Assembly: GCA_947176035.1 (NCBI GenBank)
Contig: CAMWPJ010000003.1
Span: 1-43,373, forward strand
Direction of reading: 5' to 3'
Source: an uncultured Clostridia bacterium
Lineage (GTDB): Bacteria; Bacillota; Clostridia; Oscillospirales; Acutalibacteraceae
Length of the DNA stretch: 43,373 bases
Made by a program: the position numbers and the translations under genes. Numbering within the stretch: the stretch's first letter is position 1; each line of letters opens with the position of its first letter. Positions 1 through 9,283 of this stretch are shown here, in pieces. The notes beneath the pieces were generated by a model. It searched no databases, was not told where the DNA came from, and saw nothing but the letters and a program-made list of their open reading frames with translations.

Positions 1-32
1 ATATAATATTATTAAGTAAAGGGGGCAGTTTT

Positions 33-167
33 ATGACAGAGAAAACATTAATTATTGCAATACTTGTTGCACTTATCATTCTTTGGTTTGCCGAAACCTT
101 AAATATGTCAAAAACCAGCAAAATTGTAGGCGGAATAATCGACTTGGGTTTTGCAATTCTTCGATAG
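33..167 (+). CDS. Small hydrophobic membrane protein, 44 aa (MTEKTLIIAILVALIILWFAETLNMSKTSKIVGGIIDLGFAILR)
   Basis: Below the ORF-track size cutoff. ATG preceded by purine-rich SD (aaagggggcag), N-terminal hydrophobic helix, TAG stop, terminator 30 nt downstream. Confidence 0.6.
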   Translation: MTEKTLIIAILVALIILWFAETLNMSKTSKIVGGIIDLGFAILR

Positions 168-196
168 CGCATTTATAAAATAACACATAATAATTT

Positions 197-226
197 AAGG
201 AGCAGTTTATCTGCTCCTTTTGTTTT
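197..226 (+). terminator. Rho-independent terminator
   Basis: AAGGAGCAG-TTTAT-CTGCTCCTT stem-loop followed by TTGTTTTT. Confidence 0.75.
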
Positions 227-259
227 TGATTATTATTTTCTATATGATTAAAACGCAAA

Positions 260-1093
260 TTAATCATTGTAAAGTGACCTTAACAGAGAAATTTCCTTCG
301 CATATCCATCAAGTTCATTCGGAGTCTCAAGATAAAATGGAAGATTTTTAAGTAAAGGATGATTGATAATCCTTTCAATCGCGTCAAGACCTATATAGCC
401 ATCACCGATTTTTTCGTGCCTGTCCTTATGAGCTGCAATCGGATTTTTTGAATCATTCAGATGAATTGCTTTAAGCCGATTAATACCGACTATACGATCA
501 AAATCTTCTAATACACCATCAAGATTATTTATAATATCATATCCGCCTTCGTGCACATGGCAGGTATCAAGACAAACACCGATCTTATCACTTAGTTCAA
601 CTCTGTCAATGATTGCTCTGAGTTCTTCAAAGCTTCTTCCGATTTCAGATCCCTTTCCTGCCATAGTCTCGAGCAGTACAGTAGTAGTCATATCCTCAAA
701 AAGCACCTTATTCAGTATCTCAGCAATCTGATCTATACCGATATCCACACCCTGACCAACATGCGAACCCGGATGAAAATTGTAAAGCTGATTCGGGGTA
801 TATTCCATTCTCTTTAAATCATCTGCAAAGGTATTAAGTGCAAATTCTCTCGTCTCAGGCTTAGCACTGCAGCAATTGAGAGTGTATGGTGCATGAGCAA
901 GAATAACAGGAAAGTCATTATCCTTCATCAGCTGCAAAAAGACCGCAACATCATTTTTGTCAATCGCCTTTGCACTGCCGCCGCGTGGATTACGTGTAAA
1001 AAACTGAAAAGTGTTTGCACCAATTTCCAACGCCTGCTTAAACATTGCTGTATATCCTTTTGAGGCACTGAGATGTGCACCGATAGTTAACAT
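260..1093 (-). CDS. nfo: Deoxyribonuclease IV (endonuclease IV, AP endonuclease)
   Basis: [14 protein letters not shown]-terminus and motifs [40 protein letters not shown] typical of Nfo. Confidence 0.95.
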   Translation of the reverse strand: MLTIGAHLSASKGYTAMFKQALEIGANTFQFFTRNPRGGSAKAIDKNDVAVFLQLMKDNDFPVILAHAPYTLNCCSAKPETREFALNTFADDLKRMEYTPNQLYNFHPGSHVGQGVDIGIDQIAEILNKVLFEDMTTTVLLETMAGKGSEIGRSFEELRAIIDRVELSDKIGVCLDTCHVHEGGYDIINNLDGVLEDFDRIVGINRLKAIHLNDSKNPIAAHKDRHEKIGDGYIGLDAIERIINHPLLKNLPFYLETPNELDGYAKEISLLRSLYND

Positions 1094-1132
1094 AGTTTCA
1101 CCTCTTTATTCAAACAATAGTTAAAATCACTT

Positions 1133-2002
1133 TTAATCAATTTTGTTCAAAAGCTCTTTCGCCATATCTTCATCAGCCTTACCCGACATTATGTATTCCA
1201 ACAAGTCTGCTACACATCCCTGATTACAGTGACATGCCTCAAACTTGCAGATTTTATGAATTGAGCTTGGTGCCTGACCTGCACAGGCAGGTAAACCAAC
1301 TGTTTTGAGCATATCCCAGTCGTTATAATAATCACCAATTGCAGCAACGTGGCTCTTTTCAATACCGAGCATATCAGCAAGCTTCATTATACCAACACCC
1401 TTATGGGTATCCTTCTGCAGCATCTCAAGACTCCAGATTGATGATGCCATAAAATTAGCGTTGGGATTAGGCAGCTTTGATATAACCTCACGCAGATGGT
1501 TTATAACAATTGGATTAGACCAGAATATTACTTTCATCCAACCATTCTTCGGTACATCATCGATTGACCTTACATGCTCATAATGAGCCTTATCAAAATA
1601 CATTGTACCCTTTGACAAAAGTCCCTGTCTGACTATATAAACATAGTCATCAAAATAGATACCGATATCAACGCTCTTAAAAATCTCATCAAATTCTTCA
1701 GCAATACGGCGAACAAAATTCTGCCCTTCCTCACCGATTGTACTTCGCCAGAGCATCTTTCTCTTGTTATAATCATATATACCTGCACCGTTAAGCACAA
1801 CGGCAGGCTGATTAGGAGTTATACGGTTATAGTTACGCTCAAGACTTGATTGAAGTCTGCCCGATGCGAGAGTAAAATTACCACCAAGCTCTGTGAATTT
1901 TTTTATTGCATTGTAATTACGCTTAGGTAATTTTCTTATTTTATTATTAAGTGTTCCGTCAATGTCAGACACTACAAGCCAGTTTTCAAAAGTTTCTGCC
2001 AT
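1133..2002 (-). CDS. Cof-type HAD-IIB family hydrolase
   Basis: VVSDIDGTLNN, SGR and AIGDYYNDWDML HAD motifs. Confidence 0.9.
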   Translation of the reverse strand: MAETFENWLVVSDIDGTLNNKIRKLPKRNYNAIKKFTELGGNFTLASGRLQSSLERNYNRITPNQPAVVLNGAGIYDYNKRKMLWRSTIGEEGQNFVRRIAEEFDEIFKSVDIGIYFDDYVYIVRQGLLSKGTMYFDKAHYEHVRSIDDVPKNGWMKVIFWSNPIVINHLREVISKLPNPNANFMASSIWSLEMLQKDTHKGVGIMKLADMLGIEKSHVAAIGDYYNDWDMLKTVGLPACAGQAPSSIHKICKFEACHCNQGCVADLLEYIMSGKADEDMAKELLNKID

Positions 2003-2015
2003 AAAATCACCTCAG

Positions 2016-2942
2016 CTATCTGCTCTGATTATCGAGTTTTTTTAAAAAATCGTCAAAATATTGCGGGAGCTGTGTTTTGAACTCCATATATTTATTAGTA
2101 CGTGGATGGACAAAACCAATTTCACCTGCATGAAGGCACTGTCCGTTAAGCTTAGTAATTACCTTTTTCGGTCCGTAGACCGGATCCCCTGCCAAAGGAT
2201 GACCTGTGTACGCCATATGCACTCGTATCTGGTGAGTTCTCCCCGTCTCAAGGATGCAACAAATATGTGTAAAATCGCCGTATCGCTTAATAACCTCATA
2301 ATGTGTTATTGCGTCCTTGGAATTTTTATCGGTAACAGCCATCTTTTTGCGTTCTACCGGATGTCTGCCGATTGGCTGATGCACTGTTCCCTCATCATCT
2401 TTTATATTACCATAGCACACCGCCTGATAAGCGCGATGAAAGGAATGAACCTTTATCTGCTCAGCAAGGCTTAAATGTGCTTTATCATTTTTAGCTACAA
2501 TCAAAAGACCTGATGTGTCCTTATCAATCCTATGAACGATACCGGGACGAATAACACCATTAATACCACTCAGGCTATCCTTGCAATGATATAAAAGTGC
2601 ATTTACAAGTGTGCCGTTATAATTTCCTGCGGCAGGGTGCACAACCATACCTTTTGCTTTATTCACCACAAGTAAATCGTCATCCTCATATACAATATCA
2701 AGAGGAATATTTTCTGCCTCAGCCTCAAGTGGCTGAGCATCGGGAATATTGACTGTTATATTATCATTCATCCTGCATTTATAATTTTTAGAAATACAAA
2801 GTGAATTTACAGTTACATTACCATCAGCAATCAGCTTTGACAGACCACTGCGGGTAAGACTTTCAATCTTATCACTCAAAAGCCTGTCAATTCTTACACC
2901 GACACCGCTTTCATCAACAACTATACAGATTGACTCACGCAT
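2016..2942 (-). CDS. rluD: RluA/RluD family 23S rRNA pseudouridine synthase
   Basis: S4-like N-terminus, HRIDKDTSGLLIVAKND catalytic motif, ETGRTHQIRVHMAYTGHPLAGDPVYG. Start set to MRESICIVVDESG rather than the longer ORF start. Confidence 0.9.
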   Translation of the reverse strand: MRESICIVVDESGVGVRIDRLLSDKIESLTRSGLSKLIADGNVTVNSLCISKNYKCRMNDNITVNIPDAQPLEAEAENIPLDIVYEDDDLLVVNKAKGMVVHPAAGNYNGTLVNALLYHCKDSLSGINGVIRPGIVHRIDKDTSGLLIVAKNDKAHLSLAEQIKVHSFHRAYQAVCYGNIKDDEGTVHQPIGRHPVERKKMAVTDKNSKDAITHYEVIKRYGDFTHICCILETGRTHQIRVHMAYTGHPLAGDPVYGPKKVITKLNGQCLHAGEIGFVHPRTNKYMEFKTQLPQYFDDFLKKLDNQSR

Positions 2943-3429
2943 CACCATGCTCCTTCTTATCATGATTTTTAAGCATATCAAAAACAAGATAAGCAACAAG
3001 ACTTATGGCACCGAGTGTTACGGCACAATCTGCAATATTGAACACGGCAAAATTCACAAAAGTAGGATTAATAAAATCAATGACATAGCCCAAATAAATT
3101 CTGTCTATAAGATTACCTATTGCACCTGCGGCAAGCACACCGAGTGTCCAGTAAAGCCATAGATTTTTTTGTGATTTCGTAAACATATAAACAAGCACAC
3201 CTATTGTTACAATAACGGTCAATGCAATAAAAAACCATCTGCCGCCGCTGAACATGGAAAAGGCAACACCTGTGTTCTCGGCATAGCGAAATTCGATAAA
3301 GCCTTTTATAAAATCCTTAGCCCTATCGGGATAAAGAGCTGATTTTGCAAAATATTTTGTAAGCTGGTCAAATGCAATTATCAGCACAATCATAACAGGC
3401 GACCAAATATTTTTATTATTAAGCTTCAC
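2935..3429 (-). CDS. lspA: Lipoprotein signal peptidase (signal peptidase II)
   Basis: FDQLTK, AENTGVAFSMFSG, GAIGNLIDRI, VIDFI..FAVFNIADCAV motifs. Confidence 0.95.
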   Translation of the reverse strand: MKLNNKNIWSPVMIVLIIAFDQLTKYFAKSALYPDRAKDFIKGFIEFRYAENTGVAFSMFSGGRWFFIALTVIVTIGVLVYMFTKSQKNLWLYWTLGVLAAGAIGNLIDRIYLGYVIDFINPTFVNFAVFNIADCAVTLGAISLVAYLVFDMLKNHDKKEHGDA

Positions 3430-3468
3430 AAAATCACTCCTTTATATAAAAGTTATATACATTATTGT

Positions 3469-3501
3469 AGGCACACAGCTAAAATTCCAGCCGTGTGCCT
3501 T
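3469..3501. terminator. Hairpin between lspA and ileS, possible terminator
   Basis: AGGCACACAGCT...AGCCGTGTGCCT inverted repeat. The T-rich tract is on the plus-strand side, so its role for the minus-strand genes is uncertain. Confidence 0.4.
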
Positions 3502-3519
3502 ATTTTATTTTAATTAAAA

Positions 3520-6315
3520 TTATTCAGCAATTTCGCTCATAACAGCTGCACAGTGTGCACAAAGTGCAGGATGCTCTTCGCTTGTACCGACTGTATCGGA
3601 ATACTTCCAGCAACGCTCGCACTTTTCACCCTCAGCCTTTGAAACAGAAACACTGAGTCCTTCGACATCACCTTTAACCTCACCCTCACCATTTAAAACG
3701 ACAACAGCAGATGTGATGAAAATTTCAGGCAATTCTGCCTCAACAGACTTTAAGAAATCATAAAGCTCTCCGTCTGCAAAAAGTGAAACCTTAGCCTCAA
3801 GCGGCTTGCCGATAATCTTCTGATTTCTTGCAAGTTCAAGAGCCTTCTGAACATCAACTCTTACTTCGTGAATCTTATCCCACTTAGCAATAAATGCCTC
3901 ATCAGCCTCAATATAATCAGCCTGAGGGATATCATTAAAGAGCGGTGACTCGGCATTCCTGCCTGCTTCGTGTGGCATTGCAAGCCAAATTTCATCAGCC
4001 GTGTAAGCAAGAATAGGAGTAAGTAAAAGTGTAAGTGCATCAAGCACCTTATAAAGAACAGTCTGTGCAGCTCGCCTTGTTGCACTCTGAGGAGCAGAGG
4101 TATAAAGTCTGTCCTTAAGAACATCAAAGTAGAAGTTACTCATATCAACAACACAGAAATTATGGAGTGCATAAGCAGTTGTATGATAATCATATTCCTC
4201 ATAGCCTTTGCGTGCAACCTCAATAACCTCATCAAGCTTCATAAGTGCATACTTATCAAGCTCTTCAAGCTTATCGTTATCAACTATATCCTTATCGGGA
4301 TCAAAATCGTAAAGGTTACCAAGACAATATCTTGCAGTATTTCTTAACTTTCTGTAGTTATCCGAAATCTGCTTGAGAATTTCCTTGCTGATACGGATAT
4401 CAGCGTGATAATCCGCACTTGCAACCCAAAGACGGAGAATATCTGCACCATACTGGCTGATGATTTCCTGAGGGTCAATACCATTGCCAAGTGATTTCGA
4501 CATCTTTTTACCCTCACCATCAACAGTCCAGCCATGAGTAATAATTTGCTTGAATGGAGTTCCGTGACCACCTGCAACTGAGGTAAGAAGAGATGACTGG
4601 AACCAGCCTCTGTACTGGTCAGCACCCTCCATATAAACATCGGCAGGACGCTTAAGATAAGGTCTTTTAGCACATACAGCCTGATGAGAAGAACCTGAAT
4701 CGAACCAAACGTCCATAATATCCTTCTCTTTATCAAAGCCCTTATCACTGCCGCAGTGCGGGCACTTAAAGCCTTCAGGAAGGAAGTACTCAGTCTCGTG
4801 AGCATACCATGCATCTGAGCCTTCCTCACCGAAAATCTTTGAAACCTTCATCATAACATCATTATCAATGATTTCTTTTCCGCAATCCTGACAATATACA
4901 ACAGGGATAGGAACGCCCCATTTTCTCTGACGAGAGATACACCAGTCAGCACGCTCCTGTACCATGGACTGAAGTCTGTCCTTACCCCATTCAGGATACC
5001 ATTTAACTTCTTCAGCTGCCTTAACAGCCTCATCCTTAAAATCATCAACAGAGCAGAACCACTGACTTGTTGCACGGAAGATAATAGGCTTGTGACAACG
5101 CCAACAGTGAGGATATTGGTGTTCAATCTTTTTGAGTGCAAAAAGAGCACCTGTTTCCTCAAGATGCATAGCAATAGGCTTATTAGCCTCCTCAGTTGTA
5201 AGTCCTGCAAACTGACCGGCCTCTTCGGTAAGTCTGCCCTTCGCATCAACAGGAACAATAATTGGAATTTCAGGGTATTTTTTACAGACAATAAAGTCAT
5301 CAACACCATGACCCGGAGCCGTATGAACACAGCCGGTACCACTTTCAAGCGTTACGTGGTCACCTACGATAACAAGCGATGTGCGGTCAATGAAAGGATG
5401 CTGCGTTTTCATATACTCAAGCTCTGAACCTCTGATAATACCGACTGTCTCATAGTCGGCAACACCCTTAGCCTCCATAGCAGCAGGTGCAAGATCGGTT
5501 GCCATTACATAATATTCATCATCAGCTTTGATAAGTGAATACTCATAATTAGGACCAACGCATATTGCAACGTTGGCAGGAAGAGTCCATGTAGTTGTTG
5601 TCCAGATAACAAAATATGTTTTTGCAAGGTCAGCACCCATTGCTGTGAGTTTGCCCATATCGTCTGTTACATTGAACTTAACATAGATTGAATGACATGG
5701 ATCCTCAGCATACTCAATCTCAGCCTCAGCAAGAGCAGTGTTACAATCAGAACACCAATAAACAGGCTTTAAGCCCTTATAGATATAGCCCTTTGATGCC
5801 ATTGTAGCAAATACCTTAATCTGCTCCTCTTCAAATTCCTTCTGAAGAGTGATATATGGCTTATCCCACTCAGCGATAATACCAAGTCTTTTAAAAGACT
5901 CACGCTGTAAGTTAACATAATTCATAGCAGTATCACGGCAGATTTTTCTGAGCTCCAAGTCTGTGATATTGCTGTCAGCCGTAATACCTGCCTTTTTTCT
6001 TGCAGCAAGCTCAGTCGGAAGACCATGTGTATCCCAACCAGGTACAAATGGTGACTGAAAGCCTGTCATATTCTTATATCTTACGATAAAATCCTTAATT
6101 GTTTTGTTAAGTGAATGACCAATATGGATATCACCATTAGCATATGGAGGACCATCATGAAGAACAAACAGCGGCTTGCCTTCGTTGTGCTTCATAAGCT
6201 GTTTGTACTGGTCATTTGCCTCCCATCTTGCAAGGAATTCAGGCTCTCTTGTCGGAAGTCCTGCTCGCATAGGGAATTCGGTTTTAGGTAAATTTATTGT
6301 TTGATTATAATCCAT
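3520..6315 (-). CDS. ileS: Isoleucyl-tRNA synthetase
   Basis: DGPPYANGDIHIGHSLNK (HIGH), KMSKSLGN (KMSKS), C-terminal zinc motif CERCWKYS..CAHC. Confidence 0.98.
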   Translation of the reverse strand: MDYNQTINLPKTEFPMRAGLPTREPEFLARWEANDQYKQLMKHNEGKPLFVLHDGPPYANGDIHIGHSLNKTIKDFIVRYKNMTGFQSPFVPGWDTHGLPTELAARKKAGITADSNITDLELRKICRDTAMNYVNLQRESFKRLGIIAEWDKPYITLQKEFEEEQIKVFATMASKGYIYKGLKPVYWCSDCNTALAEAEIEYAEDPCHSIYVKFNVTDDMGKLTAMGADLAKTYFVIWTTTTWTLPANVAICVGPNYEYSLIKADDEYYVMATDLAPAAMEAKGVADYETVGIIRGSELEYMKTQHPFIDRTSLVIVGDHVTLESGTGCVHTAPGHGVDDFIVCKKYPEIPIIVPVDAKGRLTEEAGQFAGLTTEEANKPIAMHLEETGALFALKKIEHQYPHCWRCHKPIIFRATSQWFCSVDDFKDEAVKAAEEVKWYPEWGKDRLQSMVQERADWCISRQRKWGVPIPVVYCQDCGKEIIDNDVMMKVSKIFGEEGSDAWYAHETEYFLPEGFKCPHCGSDKGFDKEKDIMDVWFDSGSSHQAVCAKRPYLKRPADVYMEGADQYRGWFQSSLLTSVAGGHGTPFKQIITHGWTVDGEGKKMSKSLGNGIDPQEIISQYGADILRLWVASADYHADIRISKEILKQISDNYRKLRNTARYCLGNLYDFDPDKDIVDNDKLEELDKYALMKLDEVIEVARKGYEEYDYHTTAYALHNFCVVDMSNFYFDVLKDRLYTSAPQSATRRAAQTVLYKVLDALTLLLTPILAYTADEIWLAMPHEAGRNAESPLFNDIPQADYIEADEAFIAKWDKIHEVRVDVQKALELARNQKIIGKPLEAKVSLFADGELYDFLKSVEAELPEIFITSAVVVLNGEGEVKGDVEGLSVSVSKAEGEKCERCWKYSDTVGTSEEHPALCAHCAAVMSEIAE

Positions 6316-6333
6316 TATATCTTCTCCTTACTA

Positions 6334-6380
6334 AGCAGTTGATAATAAAAATATGTAAAGCTCAATTTATTATCACTGCT
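6334..6380. repeat. Inverted repeat in the divIVA-ileS intergenic region
   Basis: AGCAGT(t)GATAATAAA ... TTTATTATCACTGCT: 15 paired bases with one bulge, 16-nt loop. Confidence 0.6.
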
Positions 6381-6414
6381 GAAGTTTGTATTAACAGCAT
6401 TAATTAAAACCTGG

Positions 6415-7686
6415 TTATTTTTTCTTTTTGAAAAAGCCCTTGAACTTAGTTGAACCATCATCTTCATCCTCATCTTCAGGTGGAATTAAGGAGAGCGTTT
6501 CGTCTGTATTCTCAACACTTCTATCAACCTTGAAATACTCTTCAAAAGGCATTGCACTCTCAAATTCAGGCTCATCTTCAATTACAGGAATTGAAGATGC
6601 GTTTTCATCAATCGGTGTGATTTCATCAGCTGAAAAAGCATCAAGCGCATTTGATACCTCTTCTTCTGTCGGCGGCGCAATAATTTCCTCATGGAGAGGA
6701 GCATATGCCTCAGACATCTCAAGCTCGTCAATGATTTCGTCAACCTCGTCAACTTCATCGTCGATTTCGTCAAGCTCGCCGATTTCATCCTCGTCAGTAT
6801 CTTCTATTTCATCATCAGCATCGTACACCTGCTCTTCATCTTCAATATTTTGAACATCCGCAGTTTCCTCGACCGCCTGTTCAGCTGCATCTTCTTCAGT
6901 AGACGCATCAATAGCCTCAGGTGCTTCCTGAGCATCAGGCTGTACTGTATCACCTACAACCTCGGTAATATTATCCATAAGGGTATTAAGCTCTTTCTCA
7001 AGCTGTGCAAGACCTTCATCCTCATCCTCAAACTCAGCAGGAGTCTGTGCCAAATCCTTAAGCTTATCAAGCTGAGCCTCATAGAGCTTAACCAGTGTAG
7101 CCTTGAAATCTGTTGACTCATTCTTAAGCTTTGACACAATTTCCGAATGATAATCCTTTTCTGCCTTTGCTTTATTTACAATTTCTGCTGCAAGCATTTT
7201 TGCCTGTGTTAGTGCATTGCCTGCAACTACCTTCGCACTGTCAATAGCATCATTCGCCTTTTGTTGTGCCTCAAGTACAATTTCATCAGCAACCTGTGCT
7301 TTTTCCTTAGTAAGATTGGCAACATATTCTCTTGCCTCACCAATAATTTTATCTGCCTTTTCTTTAGCATCAACAACTGTCTGCTGGGCTGATGCTGCTG
7401 AATCGGAAAGAGTCTTATCTGCCTTATCCTTTGCCTCACGTGTTACCTGTGATGCCATTTTCTGTGCAGTGATAAGAGCGGTTTTAATTGAATCCTCATC
7501 TGCTCTGTATTCCTCAATACGATTAGCAAGCACCTCCATCTTGCGATAAAGTTCTTTGTTCTCGGCAAAAATAGCCTCATAGGATTCTATGATATCCAAA
7601 AGAAGTTCATTAACCTCATCTCTGTCATAACCGCCGCTTTCAACGGTGGAAATTTTCTTTTCACGAATCTGGCTTGGTGTAATCAT
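6415..7686 (-). CDS. divIVA: DivIVA-domain protein with long acidic C-terminal extension
   Basis: N-terminus MITPSQIREKKISTVESGGYDRDEVNELLLDIIESYEAIFAENKELYRKMEVL matches the DivIVA domain; coiled coil; location next to ileS/sepF. Confidence 0.85.
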   Translation of the reverse strand: MITPSQIREKKISTVESGGYDRDEVNELLLDIIESYEAIFAENKELYRKMEVLANRIEEYRADEDSIKTALITAQKMASQVTREAKDKADKTLSDSAASAQQTVVDAKEKADKIIGEAREYVANLTKEKAQVADEIVLEAQQKANDAIDSAKVVAGNALTQAKMLAAEIVNKAKAEKDYHSEIVSKLKNESTDFKATLVKLYEAQLDKLKDLAQTPAEFEDEDEGLAQLEKELNTLMDNITEVVGDTVQPDAQEAPEAIDASTEEDAAEQAVEETADVQNIEDEEQVYDADDEIEDTDEDEIGELDEIDDEVDEVDEIIDELEMSEAYAPLHEEIIAPPTEEEVSNALDAFSADEITPIDENASSIPVIEDEPEFESAMPFEEYFKVDRSVENTDETLSLIPPEDEDEDDGSTKFKGFFKKKK

Positions 7687-7703
7687 AATTTATTCCCCTC
7701 CAT

Positions 7704-7982
7704 TTAAGCAAGCAAGATAAATCCGAATAAGTTTTTTATGGAACGGATTTTCCGCTATGCTGTGTTAAAATACTCGTTAATCCGAAAGGATTAACTGCGT
7801 TTTGTGCCTTGCCTAATGAAAAAATCCGTTCCATAAAAAATCTTTGACCTAAAATGGACTTGATTTTGAGCAGATTTTCGCTTTGAGAAAGCAGTTAGGC
7901 TGGCGCCTTACAATGACGAAAAGTGAAAATATACCGAAATCAAGCTATTTTAGGCTTGTTCGGATTTATCTCGCTTGCTTAA
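7704..7982. repeat. 279-bp multi-inverted-repeat (MITE-like) element
   Basis: 28-bp terminal inverted repeats (7704-7731/7955-7982, 2 mismatches), internal perfect 20-bp IR (7732-7751/7821-7840), second internal IR (7848-7867/7935-7954), central GTTAATCC-GAAA-GGATTAAC hairpin. Confidence 0.85.
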
Positions 7983-8016
7983 GTCAACAACAATCATCAC
8001 ATAATTATTAACTTAT

Positions 8017-8526
8017 TTACATAAACATTCCATTATTTTCAAGCTCATCAATCAAATCACCCATAACATCAACGTTATAAGGTGTAATGATATAAGTGCT
8101 GTTGGCAACTCTTTTTATCTGACCGTTGCTTGCATATGCAACACCGCTGAGAAAATCAAGCAGTCTGCGTGCAATATCGCGGTTCGTGCTTTCAAGATTA
8201 AGAACTACCGTTCTTTTTGCGTTGAGGTTATCAGCTATAGCTGCTGCCTCTTCAAAGCGTTCCGGCTTAACAAGCACAACCTGCAGCTGCGTTGTGGTGT
8301 GTATATTAACAACCTTATCACTATCATGTCGACGGCTTCTTGAGCGGTCTGCAAAACGCTCCTCCCTTTCAACTGTCTTTTCCGCTGCACGCTCACGCTT
8401 GCTTGCCCTTTCAACAGGCGGGTCTATTCCAAAACTGCTGCCACCTTTTTCGTTGTCATAAAAATCGTCAAAATCATCGTCGTCATTATCGGTAACTATA
8501 TCCTTGATTTTATCAAAAAATCCCAT
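8017..8526 (-). CDS. sepF: Cell division protein SepF
   Basis: MGFFDKIKDIV N-terminus, VVLNLESTNRDIARRLLDFLSGVAYASNGQIKRVANSTYIITP core. Confidence 0.95.
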   Translation of the reverse strand: MGFFDKIKDIVTDNDDDDFDDFYDNEKGGSSFGIDPPVERASKRERAAEKTVEREERFADRSRSRRHDSDKVVNIHTTTQLQVVLVKPERFEEAAAIADNLNAKRTVVLNLESTNRDIARRLLDFLSGVAYASNGQIKRVANSTYIITPYNVDVMGDLIDELENNGMFM

Positions 8527-8554
8527 AATCGCCTCTCCTTATATATCACATAAA

Positions 8555-9283
8555 CTAAAAATATTTTCTTGCGCCGAAGATGGCAGAGCCAACACGGACT
8601 ATATTCGAACCATTAGCAACGGCAGCTTCAAAATCACCGCTCATTCCCATAGATAAAATATTCATATCTATATTATCTATTTTTTTACTCTTAATGTCAA
8701 TGAAAGATTGATACATTGTGCTGAAATATTCATTAAGCTCCTTCTCATTATCACAAATAGGCGGAATTGTCATAAGACCATTTATCTTTATATTATCAAG
8801 CTGTGCTATTTCAAGCAGTAATTCCTCAAGCTGCTCAATATAAATACCGCTCTTTGAATCCTCTTTACCGACATTAACCTCAACAAGTATATTTGTTGTT
8901 ATTCCTTTATTTGATGATACTCTGCTGATTTCCTTGGCGAGCTTAAGTGAATCAACCGACTCAATCATATCAACCTCACCGACAATCTGCTTAACCTTAT
9001 TTGTCTGAAGATGACCGATAAGGTGCTTTTCAACACCATTAAGATGCAGTTCATCCTTTTTTCCAAGATATTCCTGAACTCTGTTTTCACCAATCAAATC
9101 AGCACCAAGAACAAGTGCTCTGTTAATATAAACACTCTCAACGGTTTTTGTAACAGCCATAAGTCTCACATCTTCAGGACTTCTGCCTGCTCTTATTGCA
9201 GATTCTTCAATTCTTGACTTAATAGCCTTGTAATTATCCTCAACAGACTGCAGTCTTGCTTCATCAACTATAAACTTTTCCAT
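8555..9283 (-). CDS. YggS/YlmE family pyridoxal-phosphate homeostasis protein
   Basis: VRLMAVTKTV, GENRVQEYLGK, HLIGHLQTNKVK, LSMGMSGDFEAAVANGSNIVRVGSAIFG motifs. Confidence 0.93.
   Translation of the reverse strand: MEKFIVDEARLQSVEDNYKAIKSRIEESAIRAGRSPEDVRLMAVTKTVESVYINRALVLGADLIGENRVQEYLGKKDELHLNGVEKHLIGHLQTNKVKQIVGEVDMIESVDSLKLAKEISRVSSNKGITTNILVEVNVGKEDSKSGIYIEQLEELLLEIAQLDNIKINGLMTIPPICDNEKELNEYFSTMYQSFIDIKSKKIDNIDMNILSMGMSGDFEAAVANGSNIVRVGSAIFGARKYF

Noticed and set aside
76-267. 63-aa minus-strand ORF
   Set aside because: Crosses a clear terminator and overlaps the better-supported 44-aa plus-strand gene and the nfo end.
4344-5348. Two minus-strand ORFs of 161 and 165 aa inside ileS
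   Set aside because: Out-of-frame overlaps within a clearly coding ileS; no domain sense and no SD.
6428-6853. Ser-rich 141-aa plus-strand ORF
   Set aside because: Antisense to the acidic Glu/Asp-rich tail of divIVA; low-complexity mirror of GAA/GAT codons.
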